Positions 43,441-53,812 of a stretch of 64,000 nt of DNA are shown one piece after another. The stretch is from assembly GCF_001422885.1 (NCBI RefSeq), contig NZ_LMMZ01000023.1, positions 1,138 through 65,137 on the forward strand, given 5' to 3'. Each line of letters starts with the position of its first letter. The first letter of the stretch is position 1. The position numbers and the translations under genes are program-made. Source of the stretch: Methylobacterium sp. Leaf104 (GTDB lineage: Bacteria; Pseudomonadota; Alphaproteobacteria; Rhizobiales; Beijerinckiaceae). A model generated the notes under the pieces. It made no database searches, was not told the DNA's origin, and was given only the letters and a program-made list of their open reading frames with translations.

Positions 43441-44799
43441 TCAGGCGGCCGAGAGCCGGGTCTTGCGCATCAGGGCCTCCTCGACCGTACCGTCGCCGTC
43501 GAGGTAGCCGTGCCGCTTCGGGTTCGGCATGATCAGCGAGCCGATGAAGGCGATGCCGAGCATGACCGTCACGTACCAGAAGAACGTGCTCTCGGAGCCG
43601 ACCTGCTTCAGGTAGAGCGCGACCATCTCGGCGGTGCCGCCGAACAGTGAGTTGGCGATGGCGTAGGAGAGGCCGACGCCGAGCGCCCGCACCTGCGTCG
43701 GGAACAGCTCGGCTTTCACGATGCCGCTGATGCCGGTGTAGAAGCTGATCACGATCAGCCCGATCATGATCAGGGCGAAGGACAGGACCGCGTTCTGGGT
43801 GGACCCGATCGCCGTCATCAACGGCACCACCATGAGGGTGCCGAGGCCGCTGTAGAGCAGCATGTTGGCCTTGCGGCCGATCCGGTCGGAGAGCCAGCCG
43901 AAGAACGGCTGGATGATCATGTAGACGAACAACGCGGCCGTGGAGATCTGCGAGGCCGTGACCTTGTCGATATGCGCCGTGTTGAAGAGATATTTCGGCA
44001 TGTAGGTGGTGAAGGTGTAGAAGCTCAGCGAGCCGCCGGCGGTGTAGGCCAGCACCACGCAGAATGCGCGCCAGTGCTTGAACAGGGCCGAGAAGGTGCC
44101 GGAATCCTTCTTGGCCATGTCCTCCTTGGTGGCCGTCTCGTCGAGGGACGAGCGCAGGTAGAGGGCGACCACCGCCGCGATGGCGCCGATCACGAACGGG
44201 ATGCGCCAGCCCCAGGCGGTCAGTTCCTGGGCGGTGAGGAAGCTCTGGAGGATGATCAGCACCAGCGAGGCGAGGAGCTGGCCGCCGATCAGGGTGACGT
44301 ACTGGAACGAGGCGAAGAAACCGCGCCGGCCCTTCACGGCGATCTCGCTCATGTAGGTGGCGCTGGTGCCGTACTCGCCGCCCACCGACAGGCCCTGGAT
44401 CATCCGGGCGAGCAGCAGCAGGGCCGGCGCGAGCTGCCCGACCGTGGCGTAGGTCGGCAGCACCGCGATCATCAGCGATCCGGCGCACATCATCAGCACC
44501 GAGATCAGCATCGACGTCTTGCGGCCGAGGCGGTCGGCGATGCGGCCGAACAGCCAGCCGCCGATCGGGCGCATAAAGAAGCCCACCGCGAACACCGCGG
44601 CAGATTGCAGGAGCTGACTGGTGCTGTCGCCGGCCGGGAAGAACACCGGCGCGAAGTAGAGCGCGAAGAACGCGTAGCAGTAGAAGTCGAACCACTCGAC
44701 GAGGTTGCCCGACGAAGAGGCGACGATCGCCTTGATCCGGCGTCGGTTGTCGGCGGCGTCTTCCGCCTTCGTTGTGATGGTGCCGGCCCCACCTGTCAT
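43441..44799 (-). CDS. MFS transporter, MHS family (KgtP-like)
   Basis: 452 residues, 12 helices. The N-terminal [20 protein letters not shown] (27-46), the loop [14 protein letters not shown] and the downstream [17 protein letters not shown] are typical of the alpha-ketoglutarate permease (KgtP) branch of the metabolite:H+ symporters; a second DRIGRKANM loop follows. Likely imports dicarboxylates with protons. It is clearly distinct from the MHS transporter at 25.3 kb. Confidence 0.88.
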   Translation of the reverse strand: MTGGAGTITTKAEDAADNRRRIKAIVASSSGNLVEWFDFYCYAFFALYFAPVFFPAGDSTSQLLQSAAVFAVGFFMRPIGGWLFGRIADRLGRKTSMLISVLMMCAGSLMIAVLPTYATVGQLAPALLLLARMIQGLSVGGEYGTSATYMSEIAVKGRRGFFASFQYVTLIGGQLLASLVLIILQSFLTAQELTAWGWRIPFVIGAIAAVVALYLRSSLDETATKEDMAKKDSGTFSALFKHWRAFCVVLAYTAGGSLSFYTFTTYMPKYLFNTAHIDKVTASQISTAALFVYMIIQPFFGWLSDRIGRKANMLLYSGLGTLMVVPLMTAIGSTQNAVLSFALIMIGLIVISFYTGISGIVKAELFPTQVRALGVGLSYAIANSLFGGTAEMVALYLKQVGSESTFFWYVTVMLGIAFIGSLIMPNPKRHGYLDGDGTVEEALMRKTRLSAA

Positions 44800-45013
44800 C
44801 CGTTCCGTCCCTGTGCTCTGCGCAACGCCGTTCCGCGGCTCGCTTTGGCGGGACGTTACCGCCTGAGCCGATTTTCACAAGGGCGATCAGCAGGTTGCAG
44901 GAGACAGACAAGCTCATCATGAAATCAGGCTGTGGAAGACCCAAGCTTGAGCTCGGCTGGACTGATCCGACAGGTCGGAAATCTGGAGCCTGAAGATCAG
45001 CGCAAGAAAACCG

Positions 45014-45039
45014 GGAACGGTTTGTCGAAGATGTCCGTT
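45014..45039 (+). promoter_or_regulatory. EcfG-type general stress promoter
   Basis: GGAAC (45014-45018), a 17-bp spacer, then CGTT (45036-45039) is an exact match to the pattern GGAAC-N16/17-CGTT described for EcfG in Methylobacterium. It lies 57 bp before the Gly-rich DUF1236-like gene. Confidence 0.75.
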
Positions 45040-45095
45040 GCGGGGGGCATCGACGTCGAGCGGCGTCTGGCGGCAATGAGAGTGGAATCGATCCC

Positions 45096-45986
45096 ATGAG
45101 CAAGCTCTTTCGGAGCACGGTGACGGCGGCGGCCCTGGTGATTGGTGCGGCGAGCGCATTCGCGCAGGGCGGACCCGGCGGTGCCGGCGGCGGTGCCGGC
45201 GGCGGGGCGGGCGGTGGCGCTGGCGGTGGCGCTGGCGGAGCCGGAATGGGTGCCGGCGGCGGCGCCGGGGCAGGCGGCGGAGCCGGTGGCGGCGCAGGCG
45301 GTGGAGCCGGCGGCGGCGGGATGCGCGGCGGTGCGGGTGGCGGCGCAGGCGGGGCCGGGATGCGCGGAGGTGAGGCCGGCGGTGCCGGTGCGGCCGGTGG
45401 CGCACAGCGCGGCGAGGCCGGCGGAGCCGGTGCCCGTGGCGCCGAGGGCGGCGCAGGTCGCCAGGACGGCCGTTCGGGTCCGGCGGCCGGCGAACGCGGT
45501 GGCCGCGAGGACGGCGGAGCCGGGGCGCGGGGTGATCGTGACGGCAAGGCCGATCGTGACGGCCGGTCGGATCGCGACGGCAGGGCGGACCGGGATGGCA
45601 AGGCCGATCGGGATGGCAAGGGCGTTCGCGGGGACCGGGATGACCGCGGGGGCCGTGACGGCCGGGCGGATCGCGAGGGCCGAGGCGGTCGTGGCGACCG
45701 CGGCGATCGCGGTGCGGTCCGGGGTGCCTATGGCCGCCTGGGTGCGCCGCAGCGGACGGAATTCCGCCAGAGCGTGTTCCGCCGCGGCGTTCCGCGCCTC
45801 GCGGCCGGCGCCTTCGCGCTCACCGTCGGCACGGCCATCGCCCGCAGCTACACCCTCTACAACCTGCCGCCGGACATCGTCCGGATCGCGCCGGAATACG
45901 AGGATTACCGCTACGTGCTGGTGGACGACGACATCGTCATCGTCGATCCCGATACCTACGAGATCGTCGACGTGATCCGCGGCTGA
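45096..45986 (+). CDS. Secreted Gly-rich protein with DUF1236-like C-terminus
   Basis: 296 residues: signal peptide (1-23, ending SAFA), a Gly/Ala tract (24-125, mainly GGAGGGAGGG-type), a charged tract with DRDGKADRDGR-type repeats (about 147-205), then a compact domain (245-296) with YNLPPDIVRIAP, YRYVLVDDDIVIVDP and YEIVDVI that matches the DUF1236 pattern. Function is unknown. The repeats read cleanly in frame. An EcfG-type promoter 57 bp upstream suggests stress induction. The acidic/Gly DRDG motif resembles but does not equal a calcium-binding nonapeptide repeat. Confidence 0.8.
   Translation: MSKLFRSTVTAAALVIGAASAFAQGGPGGAGGGAGGGAGGGAGGGAGGAGMGAGGGAGAGGGAGGGAGGGAGGGGMRGGAGGGAGGAGMRGGEAGGAGAAGGAQRGEAGGAGARGAEGGAGRQDGRSGPAAGERGGREDGGAGARGDRDGKADRDGRSDRDGRADRDGKADRDGKGVRGDRDDRGGRDGRADREGRGGRGDRGDRGAVRGAYGRLGAPQRTEFRQSVFRRGVPRLAAGAFALTVGTAIARSYTLYNLPPDIVRIAPEYEDYRYVLVDDDIVIVDPDTYEIVDVIRG
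45165..45715. repeat. Low-complexity coding repeats
   Basis: Degenerate GGCGGTGCC-type units (45165-45490) followed by CGGGACGGC-type units (45530-45715) inside the Gly-rich gene. They are coding repeats, likely to vary in number between strains. Confidence 0.75.
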
Positions 45987-46046
45987 TCCGAGCGATCAGG
46001 ATTCGGGGAGGGGCGGGGCTTCGGCTTCGCCCCTTCGCGTGTCCGC

Positions 46047-47141
46047 TCAACGCTTGCGGTCGAGGAGCCCGGAGACCACCCGGGCGGTGTAGTCGACCAT
46101 CGGCACGATGCGCGCGTAGTTCAGGCGCGTCGGCCCGATGACGCCCACCACACCGACGATCTTCTGCGAACCGTCGCGGAAGGGCGCCGCGATCATCGAC
46201 GAGCCGGAGAGCGAGAACAGCTTGTTCTCCGAACCGATGAAGATCCGCACGCCCTCGCCGCCCTCGGCCCGGGACAGGAGCTCGATCACGTCCTTCTGGG
46301 TCTCGAGGTCGTTGAACAGCAGGCGGATGCGCTCGAGATCCTCAGCCGCGCGCAGGTCGTCGAGGAGGTTGGCCTGTCCGCGCACGATGAGCTGACGGGC
46401 ATCCGAGGGGCCGACGCTCACCGCGAGGCCGGCATCGACCAGGCGCTCGGTGATGACGTCGAGCTCGCGCTTCATCGCCTGCCGGCCCGATTCGATCTCC
46501 GCCCGCAACGTTCCGAGGGTCCGGCCCTGCAGGCGGGCGTTCAGGTAGTTCGAGGCCTCCTGGAGCGCGCTGGCCGGCAGGCCCGGCGGCAGGTCGAGGA
46601 GGCGGTTCTCCACCGAGCCGTCGTCGGAGACGAGCACGACCAGGGCGCGCGTCGGATCCAGGCGCACGAACTCGATGTGCTTGAGATGGACGTTGGTCTT
46701 GGTGGTCAGGACCACGCCGGCGCCGCGCGAGATGCCCGAGAGCAGCATCGAGGCCTCGGCGAGGGCGGAATCGAAGGTGTGGCCCGAGGCGGCCGCGCGC
46801 ATCTGCGCCTCGATCCGCTCCTGCTCCTCGCGGCCGACATCGCCGAGTTCGAGCATGGCGTCGACGAAGAAGCGCAGGCCCTGCTCCGTGGGCAGGCGGC
46901 CGGCGGAGGCGTGCGGCGCGAAGATGAGCCCGGAATGCTCGAGGTCCGCCATCACGTTGCGGATCGAGGCCGGCGACAGCGCCATCGGCAGGATGCGGGC
47001 GAGGTTGCGCGAGCCGACGGGCTCACCGGTCGTGAGGTAGCTCTCGACGATCTGCCGGAAGATCTCGCGCGAGCGCTCGTTCAGCGCACTGAGCACCTGC
47101 ATCTGCTGCGATGTCGAGAAGGGGCGGGCGGGCTCTGTCAC
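46047..47141 (-). CDS. hrcA: Heat-inducible transcription repressor HrcA
   Basis: 364 residues from GTG 47141. N-terminal winged helix: [29 protein letters not shown] and [17 protein letters not shown], followed by [18 protein letters not shown] and the GAF-like dimer domain ending [21 protein letters not shown]. HrcA binds CIRCE operators (TTAGCACTC-N9-GAGTGCTAA) to repress groESL/dnaK; no CIRCE is visible in this window. Usually grpE follows, but here the next gene is the convergent DUF1236-like gene. The rph side is divergent, the standard alphaproteobacterial context. Confidence 0.95.
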   Translation of the reverse strand: MTEPARPFSTSQQMQVLSALNERSREIFRQIVESYLTTGEPVGSRNLARILPMALSPASIRNVMADLEHSGLIFAPHASAGRLPTEQGLRFFVDAMLELGDVGREEQERIEAQMRAAASGHTFDSALAEASMLLSGISRGAGVVLTTKTNVHLKHIEFVRLDPTRALVVLVSDDGSVENRLLDLPPGLPASALQEASNYLNARLQGRTLGTLRAEIESGRQAMKRELDVITERLVDAGLAVSVGPSDARQLIVRGQANLLDDLRAAEDLERIRLLFNDLETQKDVIELLSRAEGGEGVRIFIGSENKLFSLSGSSMIAAPFRDGSQKIVGVVGVIGPTRLNYARIVPMVDYTARVVSGLLDRKR

Positions 47142-47381
47142 GATCCATTCCTGAGGGGGAGAGTGTGACGATCTCCAGTGCTTTACACAATGCTTCCCGC
47201 GGTCGCCCCCCCGGGGGAGATCACGCGGCGGCGAAGAAACAGCTTGGCCGTGTGAGGCGTTCCGGGGGGTTCGTGCGTTGCTCAAGCCCATCGTCGAAGG
47301 CGGGCCGCGAGGCCGGGCCGACGACGACGGGACCCTGCCGATGTCCAGCTTGCGCGTATCGCACAGAGGAGTGACCATCCC

Positions 47382-47690
47382 ATGAGACCCACCGCCCGAT
47401 CCGGTCTGATCAAGTCCCTTGCCATCGTCCTGGCGATGGTCGGTGCGATGCTCTTCGGGGCACCACAGGGCGCCCAGGCCGCCCCCGCCATCGTCTCGTC
47501 CGAGGTCGCCGGCCCCGCCGCCACGATCACCGACGTGCAATATGGCGGCCACTGGCGCCACCACGGCCGCGGCTTCCGCCACCATCACCACCATGGCCGC
47601 CACTTCGGCCATCGTCACCACCGCCACTTCGGCCACCATTACGGCCGGCGCCACGGCCACCATTACGGTCATCGCCGCTACCGCTACTGA
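47382..47690 (+). CDS. Small secreted His-rich protein
   Basis: 102 residues. A signal peptide ends near residue 33 (GAQA), then [22 protein letters not shown] leads to a 50-residue tail almost entirely His, Arg, Gly, Tyr and Phe ([18 protein letters not shown]). GAGGAG lies 10 bases upstream. No family recognised; the tail could bind nickel, copper or zinc. It sits between hrcA and rph. Confidence 0.75.
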   Translation: MRPTARSGLIKSLAIVLAMVGAMLFGAPQGAQAAPAIVSSEVAGPAATITDVQYGGHWRHHGRGFRHHHHHGRHFGHRHHRHFGHHYGRRHGHHYGHRRYRY

Positions 47691-47843
47691 TCCGAAGCGC
47701 GGCCTCGCTCGCCAGGCAGCGCGCCTGGCGTGTCGGGGCGCCCTTCCGGGACAGGGGCGACTCCTGCCGGATGGGGGCGACTCTTGCCGGACGTCCCCCC
47801 GAACCGTAAAGCCGCTCTCCATCACATCCGGAAGGAGAGCGGC

Positions 47844-48572
47844 ATGCGGCCCTCGAAGCGCGCGACCGACGAACTGCGCAACGTCACCCTGGAGCGCGCC
47901 GTCTCCCGCCACGCCGAGGGGTCGTGCCTCGTCAGCTTCGGCGACACCAAGGTGCTCTGCACGGCCACCCTGGAGGAGCGTGGCCCCGGCTGGCTGCGCG
48001 GCTCGGGCAAGGGCTGGGTCACGGCCGAATATGCCATGCTGCCCCGGGCCACCCACGAGCGCACCCGGCGCGAGGTGAATTCCGGCAAGCCGTCCGGCCG
48101 GACCCAGGAGATCCAGCGCCTGATCGGCCGATCCCTGCGCGCCGTCACCAACCTTCCGGCCATGGGCGAGCGCCAGATCACGGTCGATTGCGACGTGATC
48201 CAGGCCGATGGCGGCACCCGCACCGCCGCGATCACCGGGGCCTGGGTCGCCCTGCACGACTGCTTCGCCTGGATGCGCGGCCGCTCGATGATCTCGGTCG
48301 ACCCCCTGCGCGACCACGTGGCGGCGATCTCCTGCGGCATCTACAAGGGCAAGCCCGTCCTCGACCTCGACTACGCCGAGGATTCCGGGGCCGAGACGGA
48401 TGCCAACTTCGTCATCACGGGCACCGGCGGCCTCGTCGAGGTGCAGGGCACCGCCGAGGGCAAGCCGTTCTCGGAGGAGGAGCTGTTCGAGCTGATGCGG
48501 CTCGCCAAGGGCGGCATCCAGTCCCTCGTCGCCCTCCAGAAGCAGGCCGTGGCGCCGGGAGCCTCCGTATGA
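47844..48572 (+). CDS. rph: Ribonuclease PH
   Basis: 242 residues, normal length. Family motifs: [11 protein letters not shown] (2-12), [16 protein letters not shown] (27-42), [14 protein letters not shown] (56-69), [32 protein letters not shown] 3'-exoribonuclease that trims tRNA 3' ends by phosphorolysis. GGAAGGAG precedes the ATG. The stop overlaps the rdgB start (ATGA), so the two are translationally coupled. Confidence 0.96.
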   Translation: MRPSKRATDELRNVTLERAVSRHAEGSCLVSFGDTKVLCTATLEERGPGWLRGSGKGWVTAEYAMLPRATHERTRREVNSGKPSGRTQEIQRLIGRSLRAVTNLPAMGERQITVDCDVIQADGGTRTAAITGAWVALHDCFAWMRGRSMISVDPLRDHVAAISCGIYKGKPVLDLDYAEDSGAETDANFVITGTGGLVEVQGTAEGKPFSEEELFELMRLAKGGIQSLVALQKQAVAPGASV

Positions 48573-49201
48573 GCGGGCACCGCATCCTCACCGGCCGCGT
48601 CGTCATCGCGACCCACAATGCCGGCAAGCTCGTGGAGATGCGCGAGCTGCTGGCGCCGTTCGGCGTCGACGCGGTCTCGGCGGGCGAGCTCGGGCTGGCC
48701 GAGCCCGACGAGACCGGCACGATGTTCGCCGAGAACGCCGCCATCAAGGCGCTCGCCGCGGCCACGGCCTCCGGCCTGCCGGCCTTCGCCGACGATTCCG
48801 GCCTCTGCGTCAATGCCCTCGATGGGGCGCCGGGGCTGTTCTCGGCGCGCTGGGCCGGTCCCTCCAAGGATTTTTCGGGCGCCATGGCGCGCATCGCCTC
48901 GGAGCTCGACAAGCGCGGCGCCACCACCCGGCGCGCGCATTTCGTCTCCGCCCTGGTCATCGCCTGGCCGGACGGGCACACCGAGACCTTCGAGGGCCGG
49001 GTCTTCGGCGAGCTGGTGCCGCCGCGCGGCGCGGGCGGCTTCGGCTACGACCCGATGTTCCTGCCCGACGGCCACGACCGCACCTTCGGCGAGATCTCCT
49101 CGGAGGAGAAGCACGGGGTCGACTGGCAGACCGGCAACGCCCTCTCGCACCGCGCCCGCGCCTTCGTGCTCCTGGCCCAGACCTGCCTGCGGCGTCCCTG
49201 A
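48569..49201 (+). CDS. rdgB: dITP/XTP pyrophosphatase RdgB
   Basis: 210 residues of the Ham1/RdgB family: [11 protein letters not shown] (14-24), [15 protein letters not shown] (47-61), [22 protein letters not shown] (begins near 72), [11 protein letters not shown], and [10 protein letters not shown] at the end. It hydrolyses non-canonical nucleoside triphosphates (XTP, ITP, dITP) so they are not built into DNA or RNA. It overlaps rph by 4 bases and precedes hemW by 63. Confidence 0.95.
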   Translation: MSGHRILTGRVVIATHNAGKLVEMRELLAPFGVDAVSAGELGLAEPDETGTMFAENAAIKALAAATASGLPAFADDSGLCVNALDGAPGLFSARWAGPSKDFSGAMARIASELDKRGATTRRAHFVSALVIAWPDGHTETFEGRVFGELVPPRGAGGFGYDPMFLPDGHDRTFGEISSEEKHGVDWQTGNALSHRARAFVLLAQTCLRRP

Positions 49202-49264
49202 GACCGGCGCCGGGATTGCCAAACGGCGGCCCCGCGCGCACATCCGCCCCATGACGTGCGCCGC

Positions 49265-50443
49265 ATGACCGAACCGACAGGCCCGGACCACCCGACCCGC
49301 GACGCGGGCTTCGGGGTCTACGTGCACTGGCCCTTCTGCGCCTCGAAGTGCCCCTATTGCGACTTCAACAGCCACGTGCGCCACGCGCCCGTGGACGAGA
49401 GGCGCTTCCTCAAGGCCTTCCGGACCGAGATCGCCCACGTGGCCGCCCGCACGCCCGGCCGCACCGTGTCCAGCGTCTTCCTCGGAGGCGGTACGCCCTC
49501 GCTGATGCAGCCCGCCACCGTCGCGGGGCTGCTCGACGCCATCGGGGGTGCCTGGGCCGTGGCGCCCGGCGTCGAGATCACTCTGGAGGCCAACCCGACC
49601 AGCGTCGAGGCGGAGCGATTCCGCGGCTACCGGGCCGCCGGCGTCAACCGCGTCTCCCTCGGCGTCCAGGCCATGGACGACGTCTCGCTGAAGCGGCTCG
49701 GGCGCCTGCACAGCGCGGCGGAAGCCATGGCGGCGGTGCGGGTCGCGGCGGCGCATTTCGAGCGCTACTCCTTCGACCTGATCTACGCGCGCCCGGACCA
49801 GAGCCCGGCCGCCTGGCGGGCCGAGCTCGAGGACGCCATCGCCCGGGCGGCGGAGCACCTGTCGCTCTACCAGCTCACCATCGAGCCGGGCACGCCGTTC
49901 TTCGGCCTCGCCGCCGCCGGCAAGCTGGTGCCGCCCGACGACGATTCCGCGCGCGCCCTCTACGACGTCACACAGGAGGTCTGCGACCGGGCCGGTCTGC
50001 CGGCCTACGAGATCTCCAACCATGCCCGGCCGGGCGCGGAATCCCGCCACAACCTGCTGTACTGGCGCTACGGCGAGTATGCGGGCATCGGCCCCGGCGC
50101 CCATGGGCGCCTCCTCGGGGAGACGGGCCGGATCGGCACCGTCACCGAGCGGGCGCCGGAAGCCTGGCTCGCCCGGGTGGAGGCCCAGGGCCACGGCATC
50201 GTCGAGACCGAGGCGCTGGCGGCCTCCGACCAGGGCGACGAGTTCCTGATGATGGGCCTGCGCCTGCGCGAGGGCATCGACCCGGGGCGCTACGCCGCCC
50301 TCAAGGGACGCGCCCTGGATTCAACCCGGATCGACGACCTCGTCGCCGAGGGGCTGATCGCGCGCCGATCCGACGGCCGCATCGCCGCGACGCCGGCCGG
50401 CGCGCCGGTGCTCAACGCCGTGGTGGCGGCGCTCGCCGCCTGA
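49265..50443 (+). CDS. hemW: Radical SAM protein HemW
   Basis: 392 residues. VYVHWPFCASKCPYCDF (18-34) carries the radical SAM cluster motif with Cys25, Cys29 and Cys32; VFLGGGTPSLM, LEANPTS, RVSLGVQ and ISNHARPG follow as in HemW. This is a haem-binding chaperone thought to deliver haem to respiratory proteins, long misnamed coproporphyrinogen dehydrogenase; the HemN-specific N-terminal arm is absent. The GTG at 49256 is in frame, but ATG 49265 is preferred. Its TGA abuts the stop of the convergent lipoprotein gene. Confidence 0.93.
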   Translation: MTEPTGPDHPTRDAGFGVYVHWPFCASKCPYCDFNSHVRHAPVDERRFLKAFRTEIAHVAARTPGRTVSSVFLGGGTPSLMQPATVAGLLDAIGGAWAVAPGVEITLEANPTSVEAERFRGYRAAGVNRVSLGVQAMDDVSLKRLGRLHSAAEAMAAVRVAAAHFERYSFDLIYARPDQSPAAWRAELEDAIARAAEHLSLYQLTIEPGTPFFGLAAAGKLVPPDDDSARALYDVTQEVCDRAGLPAYEISNHARPGAESRHNLLYWRYGEYAGIGPGAHGRLLGETGRIGTVTERAPEAWLARVEAQGHGIVETEALAASDQGDEFLMMGLRLREGIDPGRYAALKGRALDSTRIDDLVAEGLIARRSDGRIAATPAGAPVLNAVVAALAA

Positions 50444-51658
50444 TCAGGTCCCCGAGGGGCCGAGCGTGCGGGGAGCCGGACTGACGATGGCGGGCGCGCC
50501 GGAGCGGATCTCGTAGACCGCCAGCGCCCGGTCGCTCGGGCCGTCCGGCCGGAACCGGAAGGTCCCGTCCACGCCGGAGAAGCCCGAGGGGTTGGTCAGC
50601 GTGCTGTCGGCGAAGCGCTGCGAGCCGAACTGGCGCGACAGCGCCGCCGTCAGCGAGACCGCGTCATAGGCCAGGGTGGCGACCCGCGGCGGCACAGCGC
50701 CGAAGCGCGCTTGGTAGCGCTGCGAGAAGCCGTTGAAGCCGCCTGCGTCCGGCGCCGCGAACCAGCCGCCCTGGAGGGCGGGCAGCGCGAACACGCGGGG
50801 ATCGTTCCAGACGGCGGTGCCGATCGGCCGGACGCGGCCGGGGACGAACCCGGCCTTGGTCAGGGCGAGGGCGACGGTGGCGAGACCGTCCGGCGTGTCG
50901 GGGATGAAGAGCGCGTCGGCCTGGGCCGCCGGCCCGGTGATCAGCCCGCCGAGGCGCCCGACGGCCGCGGCCGGGTTGCCGGCGGGATAGCGCTCGATCG
51001 CCACGAGCCGCGCGCCCTTGCGGGCCACCGCTTCGCGGAACTGGGCTTCGACGGCGTTGCCGTAGCTCGAATCCGGGATCATGGCCGCGAAGGACTTGCG
51101 GCCGGCGGCAACGGATTCGTCGACCACCCGGTCGACCTCGGCCTGGGGCAGGAAGCTCAGGAGGTAGGTGCCGCGCGCGGCCACCCCGGCGTCGGTCGAG
51201 AAGGCGATGAGGGGCTTGCCCGCCGCGCGCGCCACGCCGGCCGCCGCCTGCACGTTGGCCGCGAAGAGCGGGCCGAGAACGAGTTCGGCCCCGTCCGCCA
51301 CCGCCGCCTGCGCGGCCTCGCGCGCGCCGTCCGGCGCGCCGCGATCGTCCTTCACCAGGATCTGCAGGTCGGGCTTCTGGAAATCCTCGATGGCGAGTTC
51401 GGCCGCGTTGCGCATCGCGAGGCCCACCGCCGAGCCCGGCCCGGTCAGCGGCACCACCAGGGCGACCTTCACCGATCCGGTGCCGATCCGTCCGCCCGCG
51501 GCGGGAACCGGCGCATCCGCGGCCACGGCGTCCGGCTGGGGCGGCGGCGCACGGTTCGAGAAGCGGCCGCCGCCATCGGGACCGCCGACGCAGGCTGCGA
51601 GCAGGAGCAGGGTCGAGATTCCGACCAGCCCCGATTTCAGCCTGTTCGCGCGCGTCAT
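50444..51658 (-). CDS. LpoA-like penicillin-binding-protein activator lipoprotein
   Basis: 404 residues. A lipoprotein signal (LLLLAAC, Cys near 23), a disordered Pro/Ala segment, then a periplasmic type I binding fold: VALVVPLTGPGSAVGLAMRN, LVLGPLFAANV, GYVFV-like substitutes, and TLAYDAVSLTAAL. Proteins of this group are called PBP activator (LpoA/YraM C-terminal domain) or LppC. As in E. coli (rsmI-lpoA-yraN), it is divergent from rsmI and yraN. Confidence 0.88.
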   Translation of the reverse strand: MTRANRLKSGLVGISTLLLLAACVGGPDGGGRFSNRAPPPQPDAVAADAPVPAAGGRIGTGSVKVALVVPLTGPGSAVGLAMRNAAELAIEDFQKPDLQILVKDDRGAPDGAREAAQAAVADGAELVLGPLFAANVQAAAGVARAAGKPLIAFSTDAGVAARGTYLLSFLPQAEVDRVVDESVAAGRKSFAAMIPDSSYGNAVEAQFREAVARKGARLVAIERYPAGNPAAAVGRLGGLITGPAAQADALFIPDTPDGLATVALALTKAGFVPGRVRPIGTAVWNDPRVFALPALQGGWFAAPDAGGFNGFSQRYQARFGAVPPRVATLAYDAVSLTAALSRQFGSQRFADSTLTNPSGFSGVDGTFRFRPDGPSDRALAVYEIRSGAPAIVSPAPRTLGPSGT

Positions 51659-51778
51659 CGGTGGCCCCCCTGTCGCCGGCTGACGACCCACGCTTGCAGT
51701 CTAGGGGCGAAAAGTAAATGTGAGCCGACGCCCTCCCGTGCATTCCGCAGCGGGGGCCGATCGTGGCAAGGTCCGGCC

Positions 51779-52747
51779 ATGACCCAGAAGATCGATCCTC
51801 GTCCCCGGCGGCGCCGCGACCCGGCCGCCACGGGCTCCGGCGCCCGCCCGCCCGCCACCTTCACGGCCTTCGGCCTCGCCGCGGAGGCCGAAGCGATCGA
51901 GCCCGGCCTGCACGTGGTGGCCACCCCGATCGGAAACCTGAAGGACGTCTCGTTTCGCGCGCTGGCGACGCTCGCCGCCGCCGACGCGGTCCTGGCCGAG
52001 GACACCCGCGTCACCCGTACGCTCTTGATGCATTACGGGATCACCACGCCGCTGGTGGCCTATCACGAGCATTCCAACGCGGCGGTGCGCGAGCGGATGG
52101 TCGCCCGGATGCAGGCCGGCGAGGCCCTGGCCCTGGTCTCCGACGCGGGCACGCCCCTCGTCTCCGATCCGGGCTTCAAGCTGGTCCAGGCGGCGATCGA
52201 GGCGGGCCTCGCCGTCACGCCCATCCCCGGCCCCTCGGCGGTGATGACCGCCATCGTCGCCGCGGGCCTTCCCACCGACCGCTTCTTCTTCGAGGGCTTC
52301 CTGCCGACAAAATCGGGTGCCCGGCGCAACCGCCTGGAGGCGCTGGGGGGCATCCCCGGCACCCTCGTGCTGTTCGAATCCCCCCATCGCCTGCCCGAGA
52401 TGCTGGTCGACGCCGTCGAGGTCCTCGGGGCGACCCGCCCGGCCGCCGTCGCCCGCGAGCTGACCAAGCTCTACGAGACGATCCGGCGCGGCAGCCTCGC
52501 GGATCTCGCCGCCCTCTACGCGGAGGAGGGCGCGCCCAAGGGCGAGGTGGTCGTGATCATCGGAACGCAGGACGAAGTTCCGGACGAGGCGCGGACCGAT
52601 GCCGGCATCGACGCGGCCCTCACGGCGGCGCTCGCCCGGCACTCGATCAAGGACGCCGCGACCCTGGTGGCGGAGGAGACCGGCCAGCCCCGCCGAACCG
52701 TCTATGCCCGTGCCCTGGCCCTGGCCCGGCGCGACGATGAGGGCTGA
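51779..52747 (+). CDS. rsmI: 16S rRNA 2'-O-methyltransferase RsmI
   Basis: 322 residues. Starts [18 protein letters not shown] (48-65), then [39 protein letters not shown] [12 protein letters not shown] and [13 protein letters not shown]. It methylates the ribose of C1402 in 16S rRNA. The C-terminal extension (260-322) has a helix-turn-helix-like [20 protein letters not shown] segment. The end overlaps yraN by 11 bases. Confidence 0.94.
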   Translation: MTQKIDPRPRRRRDPAATGSGARPPATFTAFGLAAEAEAIEPGLHVVATPIGNLKDVSFRALATLAAADAVLAEDTRVTRTLLMHYGITTPLVAYHEHSNAAVRERMVARMQAGEALALVSDAGTPLVSDPGFKLVQAAIEAGLAVTPIPGPSAVMTAIVAAGLPTDRFFFEGFLPTKSGARRNRLEALGGIPGTLVLFESPHRLPEMLVDAVEVLGATRPAAVARELTKLYETIRRGSLADLAALYAEEGAPKGEVVVIIGTQDEVPDEARTDAGIDAALTAALARHSIKDAATLVAEETGQPRRTVYARALALARRDDEG

Positions 52748-53117
52748 GGGCGGCGCCGCCGAGCGCCGGCGCAGCACCGAACTGCGCGGCCGCACGGCCG
52801 AGACCTTGGCGCTCCTCGCCCTGATGCTGAAGGGCTATCGCCCGCTCGGGTCGCGCTTTCGCGCGGCGGGCGGCGAGATCGACCTGATCGTCCGCCGTGG
52901 GGCGACGATCGCTTTCGTCGAGGTGAAGGCGCGGGGGACGCTGGAGGCGGCGCAGGGCGCCATCGACGCCCGCAAGGTCGCGCGCTTCTCGCGCGCCGCC
53001 AGGGCCTGGATCAGCCGGCATCCGTCGACCGACGCCGCGACGTTCCGGGCGGATGCGGTGTTCGTCTCGCCGCGGGCCTGGCCCCGGCACGTGGCCGACG
53101 CCTTTCCGATCCGGTGA
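52737..53117 (+). CDS. yraN: YraN/UPF0102 endonuclease-like protein
   Basis: 126 residues. [20 protein letters not shown] (18-37), [25 protein letters not shown] (catalytic-type EVK) and a later [17 protein letters not shown] match UPF0102. The fold is the restriction-endonuclease-like PD-(D/E)xK type; a Holliday-junction resolvase relationship has been suggested. Its ATG overlaps rsmI by 11 bases. It ends three bases before the convergent response regulator. Confidence 0.9.
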   Translation: MRAEGGAAERRRSTELRGRTAETLALLALMLKGYRPLGSRFRAAGGEIDLIVRRGATIAFVEVKARGTLEAAQGAIDARKVARFSRAARAWISRHPSTDAATFRADAVFVSPRAWPRHVADAFPIR

Positions 53118-53119
53118 GG

Positions 53120-53509
53120 TCAGGCGCGCGCGGCGGCCACCGCGGCGATCAGCGTCCGCTTCAGATCGGCCTGGCTGAACGGCTTCTGGACGACCGGGCG
53201 CTCCCGGAACGGCTCACGGATGCCGGCGCCGCCATAGCCCGTCGAGAACACGATCGGGAGGTTGCGCTTCACGATGGCCTCGGCCACCGGATAGATCGGC
53301 TCGCCGGCGACGTTGACGTCGAGGATGGCGACCTCGAAACTCTCGTTCTGCGCCATCTCGAGGGCGGTCGACAGACGCGCGGCGGGTCCGACCACGGTGC
53401 AGCCGAAATCGAGCAGCATGTCCTCGAGCAGCATCGAGATCGCAGCCTCGTCCTCGACGACAAGCACGCGAGCCCCGTTGAGAAGGTCTTCGTCCACTTG
53501 AGCACTCAC
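53120..53509 (-). CDS. Single-domain response regulator
   Basis: 129 residues containing only a receiver domain: VLVVEDEAAISMLLEDMLLD (20-39), phospho-acceptor Asp in VAILDVNVAG, Thr in FSTGYGG and Lys in VVQKPFS. Related receivers are found in alphaproteobacterial stress and chemotaxis systems, where they can act as phosphate sinks. The upstream frame is open to 53809, but GTG 53509 gives a standard N-terminus; a second GTG four codons later is possible. Confidence 0.85.
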   Translation of the reverse strand: MSAQVDEDLLNGARVLVVEDEAAISMLLEDMLLDFGCTVVGPAARLSTALEMAQNESFEVAILDVNVAGEPIYPVAEAIVKRNLPIVFSTGYGGAGIREPFRERPVVQKPFSQADLKRTLIAAVAAARA

Positions 53510-53812
53510 GCCGGGGCTTCTTCCCTTCGATCCGTTCGGAATTCCGAAAATCCTTCCGCGGAAGGTCTTCGGATGTTCGCTCCCACCGTGTGCAAACGGC
53601 CCCGCGTCTCGCGAACGATCCAGGGTCCGGGCGAGACCGCAAGGCCCGCTGACCGGCCCGGCACAGATCGAGCCGTCGCCCGTTCCGCGGGGCGTGTCAA
53701 GCACCTGACGGTCGCCAGAGGCCGTCGGAGAGCATGCAATGTTACGGTCTGATACATTTGCGCGTCGCCGACACCCATCGGTAGGCAGCGCCCCCTCGGA
53801 CGCCAACAACCT
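53510..53812. other. Intergenic region between a response regulator and an ABC operon
   Basis: Divergent promoter region of about 300 bp. No conserved boxes found; the AT-rich stretch around 53741-53756 may include a promoter for either gene. Confidence 0.4.

Noticed and set aside
45165..45350. Regularly spaced GGCGGTGCC units, CRISPR-like at first sight
   Set aside because: The repeats are adjacent, without unique spacers, and encode a continuous Gly/Ala tract.
47163..47195. GTGTGACGATCTCCAGTGCTTTACAC as a CIRCE operator upstream of hrcA
   Set aside because: It lacks the TTAGCACTC-N9-GAGTGCTAA arms; only terminal symmetry is seen.
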